Origin: Micromonospora olivasterospora
GTDB taxonomy: Bacteria > Actinomycetota > Actinomycetes > Mycobacteriales > Micromonosporaceae
Assembly: GCF_007830265.1 (NCBI RefSeq)
Contig: NZ_VLKE01000001.1
Location: forward strand, 6,324,001 to 6,388,000
Length of the DNA: 64,000 nucleotides
Direction: 5' to 3'
In this document: piece after piece, positions 16,925 through 25,785 of the stretch
How the letters are laid out: every line of letters starts with the position of its first letter
Numbering within the stretch: the stretch's first letter is position 1
The notes under the pieces: generated by a model
What the model was told of the DNA's origin: nothing
The model's database searches: none
Seen by the model: only the letters and a program-made list of their open reading frames with translations
Translations under genes and position numbers: made by a program

Positions 16925-18145
16925 ATGGCCTCTGGTCATCGGCGGCTGTCGCGAACTGTCGCCGCGCTGCTCCTCCTCGCCGGGATGACCCTCCCCGCCG
17001 ATCCCGCCGAGGCGGCGAAAAGGGGTCCGGACCTCACGGTCGACGCGTCCGGGACAAGGCTCCCGTTGGGGGTCGGGAGAAAGGTCGCCTATCTGAAGGT
17101 CAGCAACCTGGGAAACGAGACCCCGAACGAGGTCACCGTCGACGTCCACCAGCCACCGGGTGACCCCATGCCGGTCGCGCTGCTGTGGCATTCAGGGGGT
17201 GCAGGCGAGTGTGACGGCGATTTCGGCGGCTTCTACTGCCGGCTGTCGCCAGAACTGATTCCGGGGCCTGGCGAAACCGTCGACATTCCCATCGACGCAA
17301 CTGTCTACACGACCGAGGAGCCTTACGAAGGCAGGTTCGAAGCGTCGGTGAGGATCGAGTCGGGTAAGGACGCGAATCCGGCGAACAACACCAAGTGGTT
17401 CCCGCTTGAGCTGGTCGACCAGCCCAGCGCCGACCTCTCGTTGGTCGCCCGGGACGTGAAGCAGTCGGTACGGGTCGGCGGCGACGGCACGCCCGAGTCC
17501 ACCGGGACGCTGAACCCGGGTGAGACGGGTGCGGTGCGGTACACCATCGCCAACCAGGGCCGGAAGGCGGTCAGCGGCGTGCGGGTCACGCTGCACCTGC
17601 CCAAGGGGGCGACCTTCACCAGGCCGCCGACGCAGTGTGTCCTCGCCGACGCCGCGCGCTCGGCGGTCTGCACCTACGAGGACCTCACGCTCGTTCCCGC
17701 CGCCGAGGACACCGATCCGAACGACACGATCTACTCGGCGGTCGAGCTGTACAACCTCGTGACGACTGCGGCCTCCGCCGCCGCGCCGGCAACGTTGAGG
17801 GACGGAACCGTGCAGGTCGAGGGCCTGGCCGAGCAGTCGACGGACGTCCGTTCCAAGCCTGCGCGGACCGAACTGCCCGCGAACGCCATCGCCGTACCGG
17901 CGGCCGACGTGGACCACAGTGACAATCGGGACGGGTTCGCCGTAGTGCTGGCCGCGAAGAGCGGCGGCGATGGTGGCGCCGGCGGCGGTGATGGTGACGG
18001 CGGGTTGCCGGTCACCGGGCCGCAGGCCGGGCTGATCGGCGGAATCGGCCTCGCCGCGCTGGCGGCCGGAGGCATGCTGTTCCTCGTTGCCCGGCGTCGC
18101 CGGACAATCCTGGTCACCCCCGAGGACGAGAGGCCAGCAGCCTGA
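16925..18145 (+). CDS. LPxTG-type surface protein with repeated immunoglobulin-like domains
   Basis: 406 aa from ATG 16925 (GAAGGG at 16912-16917); a TTG at 16910 is in frame. A signal peptide ending near AEAA is followed by two beta-rich domains of CARDB/DUF11 style (LKVSNLGNETPNEVTVDV; RYTIANQGRKAVSGVRVTL). A Gly/Asp-rich linker then leads to an LPVTG sorting motif, a hydrophobic segment and an RRRR tail, the complete sortase signal. The protein is presumably anchored to peptidoglycan. It has no adjacent sortase gene. A hairpin follows its stop. Confidence 0.87.
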   Translation: MASGHRRLSRTVAALLLLAGMTLPADPAEAAKRGPDLTVDASGTRLPLGVGRKVAYLKVSNLGNETPNEVTVDVHQPPGDPMPVALLWHSGGAGECDGDFGGFYCRLSPELIPGPGETVDIPIDATVYTTEEPYEGRFEASVRIESGKDANPANNTKWFPLELVDQPSADLSLVARDVKQSVRVGGDGTPESTGTLNPGETGAVRYTIANQGRKAVSGVRVTLHLPKGATFTRPPTQCVLADAARSAVCTYEDLTLVPAAEDTDPNDTIYSAVELYNLVTTAASAAAPATLRDGTVQVEGLAEQSTDVRSKPARTELPANAIAVPAADVDHSDNRDGFAVVLAAKSGGDGGAGGGDGDGGLPVTGPQAGLIGGIGLAALAAGGMLFLVARRRRTILVTPEDERPAA

Positions 18146-18183
18146 TCTGTCCCCTATCGGCCGGTGCGGACCCCCGTCCACGT

Positions 18184-18213
18184 ACGGGCGGGATGGGAAA
18201 CCATCCCGCCCGT
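18184..18213. terminator. Hairpin terminator after the LPxTG gene
   Basis: Perfect 13-bp stem ACGGGCGGGATGG / CCATCCCGCCCGT closed by a GAAA tetraloop, 39 bases after the stop codon. There is no T tract. Position and stability favour transcription termination or 3' end protection. Confidence 0.65.
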
Positions 18214-18395
18214 CGCTGAGTCTGATGTGGGACAACAGACATGTCGCTCCGGCCGATGCGTCGTCGCTGGCCCGCCTGATGATCTGGACCGGAGAGATGT
18301 GACCGATCGACACCGGCCACGTAGACGGGGCGCCCGGACAAGTAGCGCGGTCCGGCAGGCTGAAGGGATGTCTCGTAACCCGGTGAGGGGTCAGC

Positions 18396-18998
18396 TCACC
18401 CTCCGGTCGCGACTGCTGCGACAGCGGCGTGTGGCCGATGAGTGCCGTCGCTGGGCCGCTGCAGGCGCTCAACCTCCGCGAAGCCAGCTCGCGTCAGTCG
18501 CTCCGAGAACTCGTCGAGGGGCCAGCGATAGGCGGTCACGACCTTGTGGTCGAAGGCCGCGACCTCGTCACCGTCGAAGAGGCCGAGCACCAACGTTCCG
18601 GCCGGGACCATTGCTCGCCGGAACTCGGCGAGCACGCCGTCGAGATCTTGCGGCGGTAGGTGGATCAACGAGTACCAGGCCAGGATGCCGGCGATGGAGT
18701 GGTCGGCGACGGCGAGAGTTTCCATCGACCCGAGTTGGTACCTGCCGCCCGGGTGGGCCGCCTGCGCGTGGGCGATGAACTCGGGAACCATGTCGATTCC
18801 TGTGGCGTCGACGCCCAGCGATCGAAGGTGATCGGTGATGTGGCCGGGCCCGCAACCCAGGTCGAGTACCGTGCCAGGTCGGCCCGCCAGGTGCCGCCCG
18901 ATGAAGGCGAGGTCGTCGGCGTGTACCTGCTGGCTGGTACCGAACAGCCCGATGTAGAGCTCTGCGACGGCCGCATACGCCTGCCGGACCCGCGCCAT
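18396..18998 (-). CDS. Class I SAM-dependent methyltransferase
   Basis: 200 aa from ATG 18998. SAM-binding motif I is TVLDLGCGPGHITDHL, followed by VDATGIDMVPEFI (acidic residue binding the ribose) and a late LAWYSLIHLPPQ. This is a Methyltransf_11/25-type small-molecule methyltransferase. No substrate clue is present. It appears monocistronic; the neighbour upstream on the same strand (DUF5872 protein) ends about 90 bases away. Confidence 0.85.
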   Translation of the reverse strand: MARVRQAYAAVAELYIGLFGTSQQVHADDLAFIGRHLAGRPGTVLDLGCGPGHITDHLRSLGVDATGIDMVPEFIAHAQAAHPGGRYQLGSMETLAVADHSIAGILAWYSLIHLPPQDLDGVLAEFRRAMVPAGTLVLGLFDGDEVAAFDHKVVTAYRWPLDEFSERLTRAGFAEVERLQRPSDGTHRPHAAVAAVATGG

Positions 18999-19087
18999 GT
19001 TCACCGCGTGACTGTATGAGGTCCCGAATCGACAGAACAAGCCCCGGGGCCGGCGCGGAAAGCAGGTCGTCCCTTGCGGTGCCCGCG

Positions 19088-19639
19088 TCAACGCCGGTGA
19101 AGTTCCGACTCCAGCCGCCGGATGAGGGTCTTGCGGGCCCGGCCGCCACGCTCCCGCCGCAGTGCCGCCCTGAGCTGGTCCGCGTCCAGGCCGCGGACGA
19201 GTCTCGTGGCCTCGGCGACCGGCACGTCCGCCAGCCGCTCGGCCGCCGTCGCGTCTCTGCGCGCCCGTTTGGCCGGTGCCGTGTTGGCGACGTACTGCTT
19301 GCCGGATTTGGATGCCTGCCGCTTCTTGGTGTCGGTCGCGCGCCGTTCCTCCTCGGAGAGCTCTTCCCATGCCTGCGCGGGCAGGTATCGGCTCGTCTCA
19401 CCGTTCCTGCGCGCCCGGGTGGAGCCCTCCCTCGTCTGCCAGTCCTCGGCGCCCCAGCGTTGCAGGGACCGCTGCCGCTCGTCCTTGGGTCCCTGGTAGC
19501 CCCCGCCGCGCCTCTCGTACTCCTTGGTCAGCAGCTGTGACTTGCGTGCCGACCACTGCCCCCGCTTGCCGCCCTTGTCGGACGCCCTGATTTCGTTCTT
19601 GATCTGCTCTCTGAGTTCCGGCTTCGTGTACCGCGCCAT
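19088..19639 (-). CDS. DUF5872 domain protein
   Basis: 183 aa from ATG 19639; the open frame extends to 19717 but the domain starts at MARYTKPELREQ. The N-terminal 55 residues (IKNEIRASDKGGKRGQWS, SQLLTKEYERRGGGY) match the DUF5872 pattern. The rest is highly charged, Arg/Lys/Glu-rich and contains a degenerate SAP-like or helix-rich end (RGLDADQLRAAL). It is cytoplasmic, and a nucleic-acid role is plausible from charge alone. Confidence 0.8.
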   Translation of the reverse strand: MARYTKPELREQIKNEIRASDKGGKRGQWSARKSQLLTKEYERRGGGYQGPKDERQRSLQRWGAEDWQTREGSTRARRNGETSRYLPAQAWEELSEEERRATDTKKRQASKSGKQYVANTAPAKRARRDATAAERLADVPVAEATRLVRGLDADQLRAALRRERGGRARKTLIRRLESELHRR

Positions 19640-19835
19640 GACATGCCGGTACCCGGTGCGAAGCGGGGTGAACACGTGCGGGACCGCGCACTTTTCAACC
19701 ACCCGTAGCTGGGACACGTACTTGTGCAGTTGGGCGACGGCGGTGGGGGCGGCTGCTCGCCCCCCAGAGCACGGACACCGGCCGCTCGGTCAGGACGACA
19801 TGGTTGGCCCGCAGAGCACGCGGCGGGAGACCCGG

Positions 19836-20702
19836 TCAGCCCCGCCGGCAGCGGTAGGCCAACCGAACACCGGCCTGCACGGGCGACGGTTCGATGATGT
19901 TGACGGTGGCGGTCTCGGTGGTGGCGCCGACCCCGCTGAACGTCCACTTCAGGGTGAGGGTGGCGCTCCGCTGCCCCCGGCCGACCCGCTCGGTGAGCAG
20001 GGCGCCCGGCGGCGCGTCCGAGCGAAGCCACTGGTAGCGGATCGTCCCGCCCCTGCCGTTGGTCCGCACGGTGGCGACCACGTCGACGGTGACGTCGCAT
20101 CGGTTACCGGCCGGCCGCGGCACCGCTACCGTGACTCCCTCCACCTCGAGCGGGCTGAGCCGCTCAAACAGGTAGAGCCCGACCACGGCGACCAACGCGA
20201 GGGTCAGCAGCGTGGAGAGCACCGAGACCCCTCGGCGCCACAGCGGGCGCGGGCGGCTCGCCGGGGCCGTGGCAGGCCAGGCGGGGGCGCCCGGTGGGGT
20301 GGCCGGCACGCCGGGTCCGAAGCGCACCTCGCCGCTCGGCGCCTGCTGGGCCGGGCCACCTGCGGCCGGCACCTGCGCCGACCGCTGGGTACGCGCGTCG
20401 GTCGTCCCGCCGTATGTGGCGGTGGCCGGCCTGGTAGCAGAGGTGTCGGGCGCGCCGAACCGCGTGGTGGCGGCGTCCGCCGCACCGAAGCTGATGGTCC
20501 GATCGGTCGCGCCGGAGCGCATGGTCGGCTCGGCCGCCCCTGGGTACGCGGTCCGGCCGGTCGCGTCGAGGTGGACGGTCGCGGTGGATCCGGCGTCGCC
20601 GAGCGCCACGGTACGGTCGAGGTCGAGGGTCGCCCCCGGGTCGGCGGCCGGCGACATCGCCCGGGTGGGCAGTGCCTCGGTGGGCTCCTCCGGCCGGGTC
20701 AC
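19836..20702 (-). CDS. Single-pass membrane protein downstream of the kinase
   Basis: 288 aa. The first 150 residues are low-complexity and rich in Thr, Ala, Gly and Pro with many separate Thr sites (DATGRT, GATDRT, DTSATRP). A basic patch WRRG and a single membrane helix (STLLTLALVAVVGLYL) follow, then an extracellular domain with two Cys (NRCDVTV, AYRC). It lies 54 bases after the Ser/Thr kinase gene on the same strand. I infer that it is a membrane-anchored substrate or partner of that kinase; the family is not recognised. Confidence 0.75.
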   Translation of the reverse strand: MTRPEEPTEALPTRAMSPAADPGATLDLDRTVALGDAGSTATVHLDATGRTAYPGAAEPTMRSGATDRTISFGAADAATTRFGAPDTSATRPATATYGGTTDARTQRSAQVPAAGGPAQQAPSGEVRFGPGVPATPPGAPAWPATAPASRPRPLWRRGVSVLSTLLTLALVAVVGLYLFERLSPLEVEGVTVAVPRPAGNRCDVTVDVVATVRTNGRGGTIRYQWLRSDAPPGALLTERVGRGQRSATLTLKWTFSGVGATTETATVNIIEPSPVQAGVRLAYRCRRG

Positions 20703-20756
20703 GCGAACCCTCTCCAGCTCGGGGCGACGGTGTGGGCAGCGGGCACGTCGTACTCC

Positions 20757-22394
20757 TCAGCCGGGGGTGCAGTAGTTGTAGAGGGTCACGTACACCGTCG
20801 AGGAGGTGGCGGTGTTGCCGGCGGCGTCGACGGCGGTGACGCGGATGGGGATGCGGGTGGTCAGTTTCGGCATCGGTAGCGGACCGAGGGTGCCCTGGAA
20901 GCCGCCCCGCCGGGCCGGGCTCATCGGGACGGTGGAGGTGACGTTCTCCAGGGTGTAACGAAAGGTGACCTTGAGCCCGGCCGGGTCGCTGCGGTCGTCG
21001 GTGACGGTGGCTGCGACGGTGCTCGTCTGGTAGCCGTACGGGCAGCCGTTCGCCTCCAGCTGACCGGGGTTGGCGCTGACGCCGTCGACGGTGGGGGCGG
21101 TGACGTCGGGCGGGGCGGTGCTGGTGGTCGGAGTCGGGGTCGGCGGCGCGCTGGTGCGTACCGGTGAGCGGGTCGGGGTGGCCGGGCGGGACGGGCTGGG
21201 CGTGGCCGTCGGGACCGCCGGCGGTGTGGGCGTGGGCGACGCTACCGCGGTGGGGCCCAGGGTGGGCGTGGGGGCGCCGGTCGGGGTGGCGGCCGGAGTG
21301 CCGGACGCGGCCGGATCGACGCCGGCCGGGCCGTCGGCGACCGCCGGGCCGTCGTGGGCGGCGTAGCTGTAGCCGGCGCCTCCGGCCAGCAGGGCCGCTA
21401 CGAGGGCGCCACCGACCAGTGCGGTCCGCTTCCGACCCTGATGGAACAGGCCCCCGCGGGCCCGGATGGCGCCCGCGCCGAGCACCGTGCTGGCCAGGCT
21501 GGTGGCGCCGCCCGCGCCGTCGGGGAACGGCCACAGCGCGGCCAGCAACGCCGCCCGTCGCGCCAACTCGCGCAGCCCGCGCTCCTCCCACTCCGGGCCG
21601 TACGCCTCGCCGGCCACCCGGTCGAGGAGCTCGAGGAAGACCTGAGCGGGTTGCGGCCGGTCGGTGGGCTGCTTCGCCATGCCGTACCGGAGCAGGTCGT
21701 GTACCGGCACCGGGGCCGGTTCGGTCGGGATCGGCGCGGTGGCGTGCTGCTCGCGCAGGGTGAAGATGTTCCGCCCGTCGTAGGGCGGCAGGCCGGTCAG
21801 GCACTCGAAGAAGGTGGCGGTGGCCGCGTAGATGTCGCAGGCGGGGCTGGCCGGGGCGCCGGTCCACTGCTCGGGCGCCATGTAGCGGGGCGTGCCGGAG
21901 ACGGTGGTGTCGGAGCCCTGGCCGATCGGCATGGCGATGCCGAAGTCGCCGAGCTTGCTCAGCCCTTCGCCGGTGACCAGCACGTTCTCCGGCTTGTAGT
22001 CGCGGTGCACGACGCCGTGGGCGTGCGCGGCGGCGAGCCCTGCGAGGGAGCCCTTGAGGACGCAGAGCGCCGACTCGGGGGTGGTGGGGCCGTGCTCGCG
22101 CAGCATCTGCCGCAGCGACACTCCGTTGACCAGTTCCATGACGATCGCCGCGCCCTCGGCGCACTCGACGTACTCGTACAGCCGGGAGATGTGCGGGTCG
22201 TCGATCTCCCCGAGCAACCGCGCCTCCTGCCGGAAGGCGGTCCGGAAGGACGGGTCGTCGCCGATGTCACGCACGAGGTACTTGATGGCGACCGGAGTGC
22301 CGGTGGCATCGTGGGTGGCGAGCATGACGCTGCCCGACGCCCCGGCACCGAGCCGACGGACAGGCGTGTAGCCGGACAACTGCCAGCCGCTCAT
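20757..22394 (-). CDS. Transmembrane Ser/Thr protein kinase (PknB/Hanks type)
   Basis: 545 aa from ATG 22394. Kinase motifs: Gly-loop LGAGASGSV (residues 15-23), catalytic Lys38 in VAIKY, catalytic loop HRDYKPEN, DFG, and GTPRYMAPEQW of the P+1 loop. A membrane helix (ALVGGALVAALLAGG) near residue 340 separates the cytoplasmic kinase from a Pro/Thr/Ser-rich stalk and an extracellular beta domain with one Cys pair (NGCPYGYQ, YNYCTPG). The catalytic loop has Tyr where Leu is usual (HRDYKPEN). Only this kinase and the next membrane protein share the unit, so the signal sensed is unknown. Confidence 0.92.
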   Translation of the reverse strand: MSGWQLSGYTPVRRLGAGASGSVMLATHDATGTPVAIKYLVRDIGDDPSFRTAFRQEARLLGEIDDPHISRLYEYVECAEGAAIVMELVNGVSLRQMLREHGPTTPESALCVLKGSLAGLAAAHAHGVVHRDYKPENVLVTGEGLSKLGDFGIAMPIGQGSDTTVSGTPRYMAPEQWTGAPASPACDIYAATATFFECLTGLPPYDGRNIFTLREQHATAPIPTEPAPVPVHDLLRYGMAKQPTDRPQPAQVFLELLDRVAGEAYGPEWEERGLRELARRAALLAALWPFPDGAGGATSLASTVLGAGAIRARGGLFHQGRKRTALVGGALVAALLAGGAGYSYAAHDGPAVADGPAGVDPAASGTPAATPTGAPTPTLGPTAVASPTPTPPAVPTATPSPSRPATPTRSPVRTSAPPTPTPTTSTAPPDVTAPTVDGVSANPGQLEANGCPYGYQTSTVAATVTDDRSDPAGLKVTFRYTLENVTSTVPMSPARRGGFQGTLGPLPMPKLTTRIPIRVTAVDAAGNTATSSTVYVTLYNYCTPG

Positions 22395-22790
22395 GCGACG
22401 TACTCCACGGCGATCCAGGAACGGGTGTCGGTTCCCGTCTCGCTGATCATTTTGGTCGCGTCGGAGCTGCCGTCCATCGGCGCAACGGGTGCTTCCGCCG
22501 TCCGGTCGGCGACCCGGGAGCGGGGGTGCTGGCCGGGCTCGGGGCCGGTCGTATGCGGGCCGGGCGACGCGGTCGGCGCGTGGTCGATGACGGACACGCC
22601 GCAACAGGTAGCATCCCCCGGCAAGCCGCCGGGCGCACAGGCGCGGGCAAACGTGGGTCCGGTGATCCAACGGCTCCCAGCCAGTGGAGTCGGCCGTGGT
22701 GCGTCGCACCGCTCGGCCCACAGTCCGTGCTCGGCGCTGGCGCAGAGCATGGGGCGGACGGCGAGGGGCTCAGACCGTAGTCTGCTGCCG
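22395..22790 (+). other. Intergenic stretch without a supported gene
   Basis: Open frames exist on both strands but none has recognisable domain content, a convincing start or a consistent codon pattern. It must contain the kinase promoter on the minus strand. I see no RNA gene or clear repeat. Confidence 0.5.
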
Positions 22791-23102
22791 GTGTGGCGAC
22801 GACAGAGATCATGGGATGCGGTCGACCGGGGCTCGGTGCAGCACGCGTACGGGCCGGCGGTGGAGGTGCCCGACCTGCTGCGCCGGTTGCGCTCGCGCGA
22901 CCAGGAGGCCCGCCGCAACGCCTACCACGGGACCAGCCACTGGTGTCGCAGTACGACGAGTGCGCCGCGCCGTCGGCTGCCTGCGACGCGGATTTCCGCT
23001 GTGGGTCAGTCCCCATGCCGGCTCAGGGGCACCCCTGAGCCGGCATGTCGTCCGGCACCTGACCAGCATCGACGCACCGGTCACCGGCGAGCGGGACGAT
23101 GA
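22791..23102 (+). pseudogene. HEAT-repeat protein remnant
   Basis: From GTG 22791 the frame encodes SWDAVDRGSVQHAYGPA, then EVPDLLRRLRSRDQEARR. This resembles the N-terminus of a HEAT-repeat protein family common in actinomycetes, whose members start with a WxxVDW..HAYGPA segment and continue for several hundred residues. Here similarity ends after about 50 codons and the frame runs through a hairpin into unrelated sequence. Only a 5' fragment remains. Confidence 0.45.
23014..23047. terminator. Strong perfect hairpin, likely bidirectional terminator
   Basis: CATGCCGGCTCAGGGG pairs perfectly with its complement over 16 bp, leaving a two-base loop. It lies between the HEAT-repeat fragment and the 3' end of the minus-strand lectin-like gene (23155). 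No T tract follows on either side. Confidence 0.6.
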
Positions 23103-23154
23103 CGTACCGGATGCGCCCGGCTGGCTCGGGACCGTCTCCGGCGTGCGGTGCCGG

Positions 23155-24420
23155 TCAGCCCCACCAGGTGAGCATGAGTCGCATCGGCTGCTGCCGGGAC
23201 CAGTAGAAGACGTAGGGGTACCGGGTGCCGGTGAATCTGTTCGGCAGGGCCACGGCATCCCCGCAGCTGGGGTCGAGTCCGGCGGCGTCGGTGCCAGCTT
23301 GCACCGACCACACCCATTGCGCCCCGGTCCACCAGTTGGTGCGCAGCGGGCCGCCCTCCAGGTCGCAGGAGAAGACGTAGGGTCGCTGCTGGGTGTCCCA
23401 GCCGTCCTGCACGGCGATGGTGCCGGCGTGCCGGACATGGGTGGTGCCCGAGCTGGAATGAGTGGACCACGTCCATGCGTCGTTGTACCAGGTGAGCTCC
23501 AGCACCTGGCCGTTTACGCCGATGAATGCCTCGGGGCGGGATGCGGCGTTGGGGCCGTTCTGGACAGCGACCAGACCCACGCCGTGCGCGTTGTAGCTGG
23601 GCTGCGGTGAACCGTGGCCAAACCAACGCCAGGTCAAGCCGTCGAAGCCGTGGCGCCAGAGATTACCCTGCACGTCCAGCACGAACACCTGGGGCAGGTC
23701 GGGTTGGGTGGGCGACAGCCGCAGGTTGACCGCACCGACCGGGTCGGCGAGGCGGTGCAGGGTCACCCCCGCCGGGACGCCCTGGTCCGTCCAGGTCCAT
23801 TGTCCGGTGTTGTTCTTCCGGCTCCACCAGAGATGTCCGTCGGCGCCGATCACGTAGATGTACGGGACCGCCTGACTGCCAGGAGCGGTCTGTACGGCGA
23901 CCGCACCGACCGGCGCGCTGACCGTGGTGCCGCCGGGCGTGCCGATGTCGGTCCAGGCCCAACGGCTGCCGTCCCACCAGTTACCCCACAGGTGACCGTC
24001 GTCGGTGTATACGAAGACGTAGGCACGCTCGATGGACGTGGACTGGTCCAGGAATTTGATGACACCGACCGAGCCCCTGATCCGGCTCACCGGGGGTGCG
24101 CCGCGCGCGGTCCACCGCCAACTGCCCGCGACCGGCGACATCACCCACAGGGCATCATTGATCACGTTGAACATGTACGGCCGGGGGTCGCTCGCCGGGC
24201 CGTCCTGGAGGCTGACCGCCCCGACCACCTTGGCGTATCCCAGGTTTGGAACCGGAGCGCCGAGGTCCTCGACGTGCCACGCCGCAGCGGTTGACACCGG
24301 ACGGGCCGTGCTCGACGCGAGCGCGGGCCGCGCCACCCCGGGATGGGCGGCGGCGACGGTCAGTGCCGCACCCACCAGAATGGCGGCGAGTACCCGCGTT
24401 CGTCGTCTTGATCTCAGCAT
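23155..24420 (-). CDS. Secreted Trp-rich propeller / PLL-type lectin-like protein
   Basis: 421 aa from ATG 24420. A basic signal peptide (LRSRRRTRVLAAILVGAAL) precedes about seven imperfect repeats of roughly 50 residues. Each contains a pattern like DGHLWGNWWDGSRWAWTD, a Gly-rich turn and a PxxxVxGAVxxQ strand. This is the layout of PLL/PHL-like or tachylectin-like beta-propellers that bind carbohydrates. Three Cys lie only in the last repeats. It is exported and may bind glycans on cells or prey; no enzymatic motif is seen. Confidence 0.72.
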   Translation of the reverse strand: MLRSRRRTRVLAAILVGAALTVAAAHPGVARPALASSTARPVSTAAAWHVEDLGAPVPNLGYAKVVGAVSLQDGPASDPRPYMFNVINDALWVMSPVAGSWRWTARGAPPVSRIRGSVGVIKFLDQSTSIERAYVFVYTDDGHLWGNWWDGSRWAWTDIGTPGGTTVSAPVGAVAVQTAPGSQAVPYIYVIGADGHLWWSRKNNTGQWTWTDQGVPAGVTLHRLADPVGAVNLRLSPTQPDLPQVFVLDVQGNLWRHGFDGLTWRWFGHGSPQPSYNAHGVGLVAVQNGPNAASRPEAFIGVNGQVLELTWYNDAWTWSTHSSSGTTHVRHAGTIAVQDGWDTQQRPYVFSCDLEGGPLRTNWWTGAQWVWSVQAGTDAAGLDPSCGDAVALPNRFTGTRYPYVFYWSRQQPMRLMLTWWG

Positions 24421-24454
24421 GGATGGGACTCCTGTTCGCGACGGAATCGCACAA

Positions 24455-24486
24455 CCGCCGGCGCTGTCTGTCGACAGCGCCGGCGG
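24455..24486. terminator. Perfect hairpin between UPF0158 gene and lectin-like gene
   Basis: CCGCCGGCGCTGTC and its exact complement form a 14-bp stem with a TGTC loop. It lies 200 bases after the UPF0158 stop and 35 bases before the lectin-like start, all on the minus strand. It may terminate the upstream gene or act in the lectin leader. Confidence 0.5.
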
Positions 24487-24686
24487 GCGATGGTCCAGAG
24501 CGTGGCAGGAACCCCTCTGCGGCGATGTCCGTACATCGACACCGGTCGGGTTACCGTCATCTGGGGCGGCCAGCGTCAGCACCCCAGACTGATCCCCATC
24601 GATGCAACCTGGGCAACGACGGCCCCTCATCGAGGTGACCGGATCCGCGCGTTCGTCGTACAGGAAATCGCGGCGCGGACGCCAGC

Positions 24687-25157
24687 TCAGGGGAGGTCGG
24701 GATCCGGGTGCTCGGCCACGAAACGCTCGCCCGTGTCGTCGTCGACCAGCGAGTTGTCGACCAGCCATTCCACCGCCCGCCGCCGTGCGCGAACGTCGCG
24801 GAAGGCGTACCACGCCGGCAGCAGGTGCGCATACTCCTCGTGCAACTCGTTCTTGAACCGGCGGAAGGCACCCCGGCCCTGGATAACCCGCGCGAGTCTT
24901 CGGCCGGCCGCCGCGTCACTGACCCCCGCAGCGAAGTCGGCCATGTCCTGGTACCAGACGTAGGACGGCAGCGGGTCGATGCCCACCAGGTCGAGGTCGT
25001 CAAGGTCGACGGGGGTGTGTCCGTCGATGCCACCGTCCGTCGTCCAGAACACGATCTCGCCGGTCTGCGGGTCGATCAGCCATCGGTGCTCGTAGTCGGT
25101 CTGGTCCTCGAGCGCGGTAGCGATCGCCTCCAGGTCCAGCCTGCTCAGGTCAAGCAT
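24687..25157 (-). CDS. UPF0158 family protein
   Basis: 156 aa from ATG 25157; longer in-frame starts lack family similarity. It has the UPF0158 pattern: LEAIATALEDQ at the start, YLDPQTGE-like WLIDPQTGEIVFW, then ARVIQGRGAFRRFK and WLVDNSLVDD. The protein is acidic and cytoplasmic. The family's biochemical role is unknown. Confidence 0.87.
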   Translation of the reverse strand: MLDLSRLDLEAIATALEDQTDYEHRWLIDPQTGEIVFWTTDGGIDGHTPVDLDDLDLVGIDPLPSYVWYQDMADFAAGVSDAAAGRRLARVIQGRGAFRRFKNELHEEYAHLLPAWYAFRDVRARRRAVEWLVDNSLVDDDTGERFVAEHPDPDLP

Positions 25158-25291
25158 CCAGCCACCATAAACCCGCTTCGTTCCGCGCTTCGACCAGCGA
25201 CAGCACACGACAGTGCCGGGCACCCGCCAGCCCGCCGTCCACGCTCACGCTACGTGATGCTCGGTTCGCGGCGGGAGCGAATTTCCGCGCT

Positions 25292-25785
25292 CTACTCGTT
25301 GATGAGCTGCTCCCGGAGAATGTCTGCGTGCCCACAGTGCTGGGCGAGCTCGCGCAGCACGTGGAGATACACCCACCGCAGCGGAACCGGGCCCCGCCGG
25401 TGCCCGTGAAGAATGTCGTCCAGACCCAGGGACGACGCCGCCTGGCGTGATGCTTCGCAGGCTTCACGGTGCGCGTGCTGGACGGTGGCGATCGTGTCGT
25501 CGTCATCGAGGGTGAAGGACTCGTCTGACGTCGCATGGATGCCGATCTCAGCGCGCGGCCGGCACGTGACGGCTTCGTCGAACCAGACCTTTCGACGAAG
25601 GTCGCGTGCTTCACAAGACCGAGCAGCGTGGTCCGGGAGGCCACCAACGATCGGCGCGCCTGTTCCTCTGTCAGCCCGTCCAAGCAGCCATTGAGCGCGA
25701 CCCGGGGTGCCCTTTCCTCGGCTTCGGATCCTTCATTTGGGTGGTGATGGGGCTTCGAGTGGCTTTCCGCGAGCGCGTGCGGCAT
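25292..25785 (-). pseudogene. DinB/DUF664-family protein, frameshifted
   Basis: The 5' part, in the frame from 25785, encodes LDGLTEEQARRSLV, RTTLLGLVKHATFVE. The rest, in another frame down to TAG 25292, encodes VWFDEAVTCRPRAE, HAHREACEASRQAA and LRWVYLHVLRELAQHCGHAD. Together they form a complete DUF664/DinB-like four-helix bundle including the HxxxH-type metal positions. One additional G in the AAAGGTC tract near 25610 would join the frames (FVERVWFDE). The 5' end overlaps the 3' end of the LtrA gene. Either a recent mutation or a sequencing error. Confidence 0.75.

Noticed and set aside
22391..22918. 175-codon minus-strand frame upstream of the kinase
   Set aside because: No recognisable domain, and it crosses the plus-strand HEAT-repeat remnant, whose family match is stronger.
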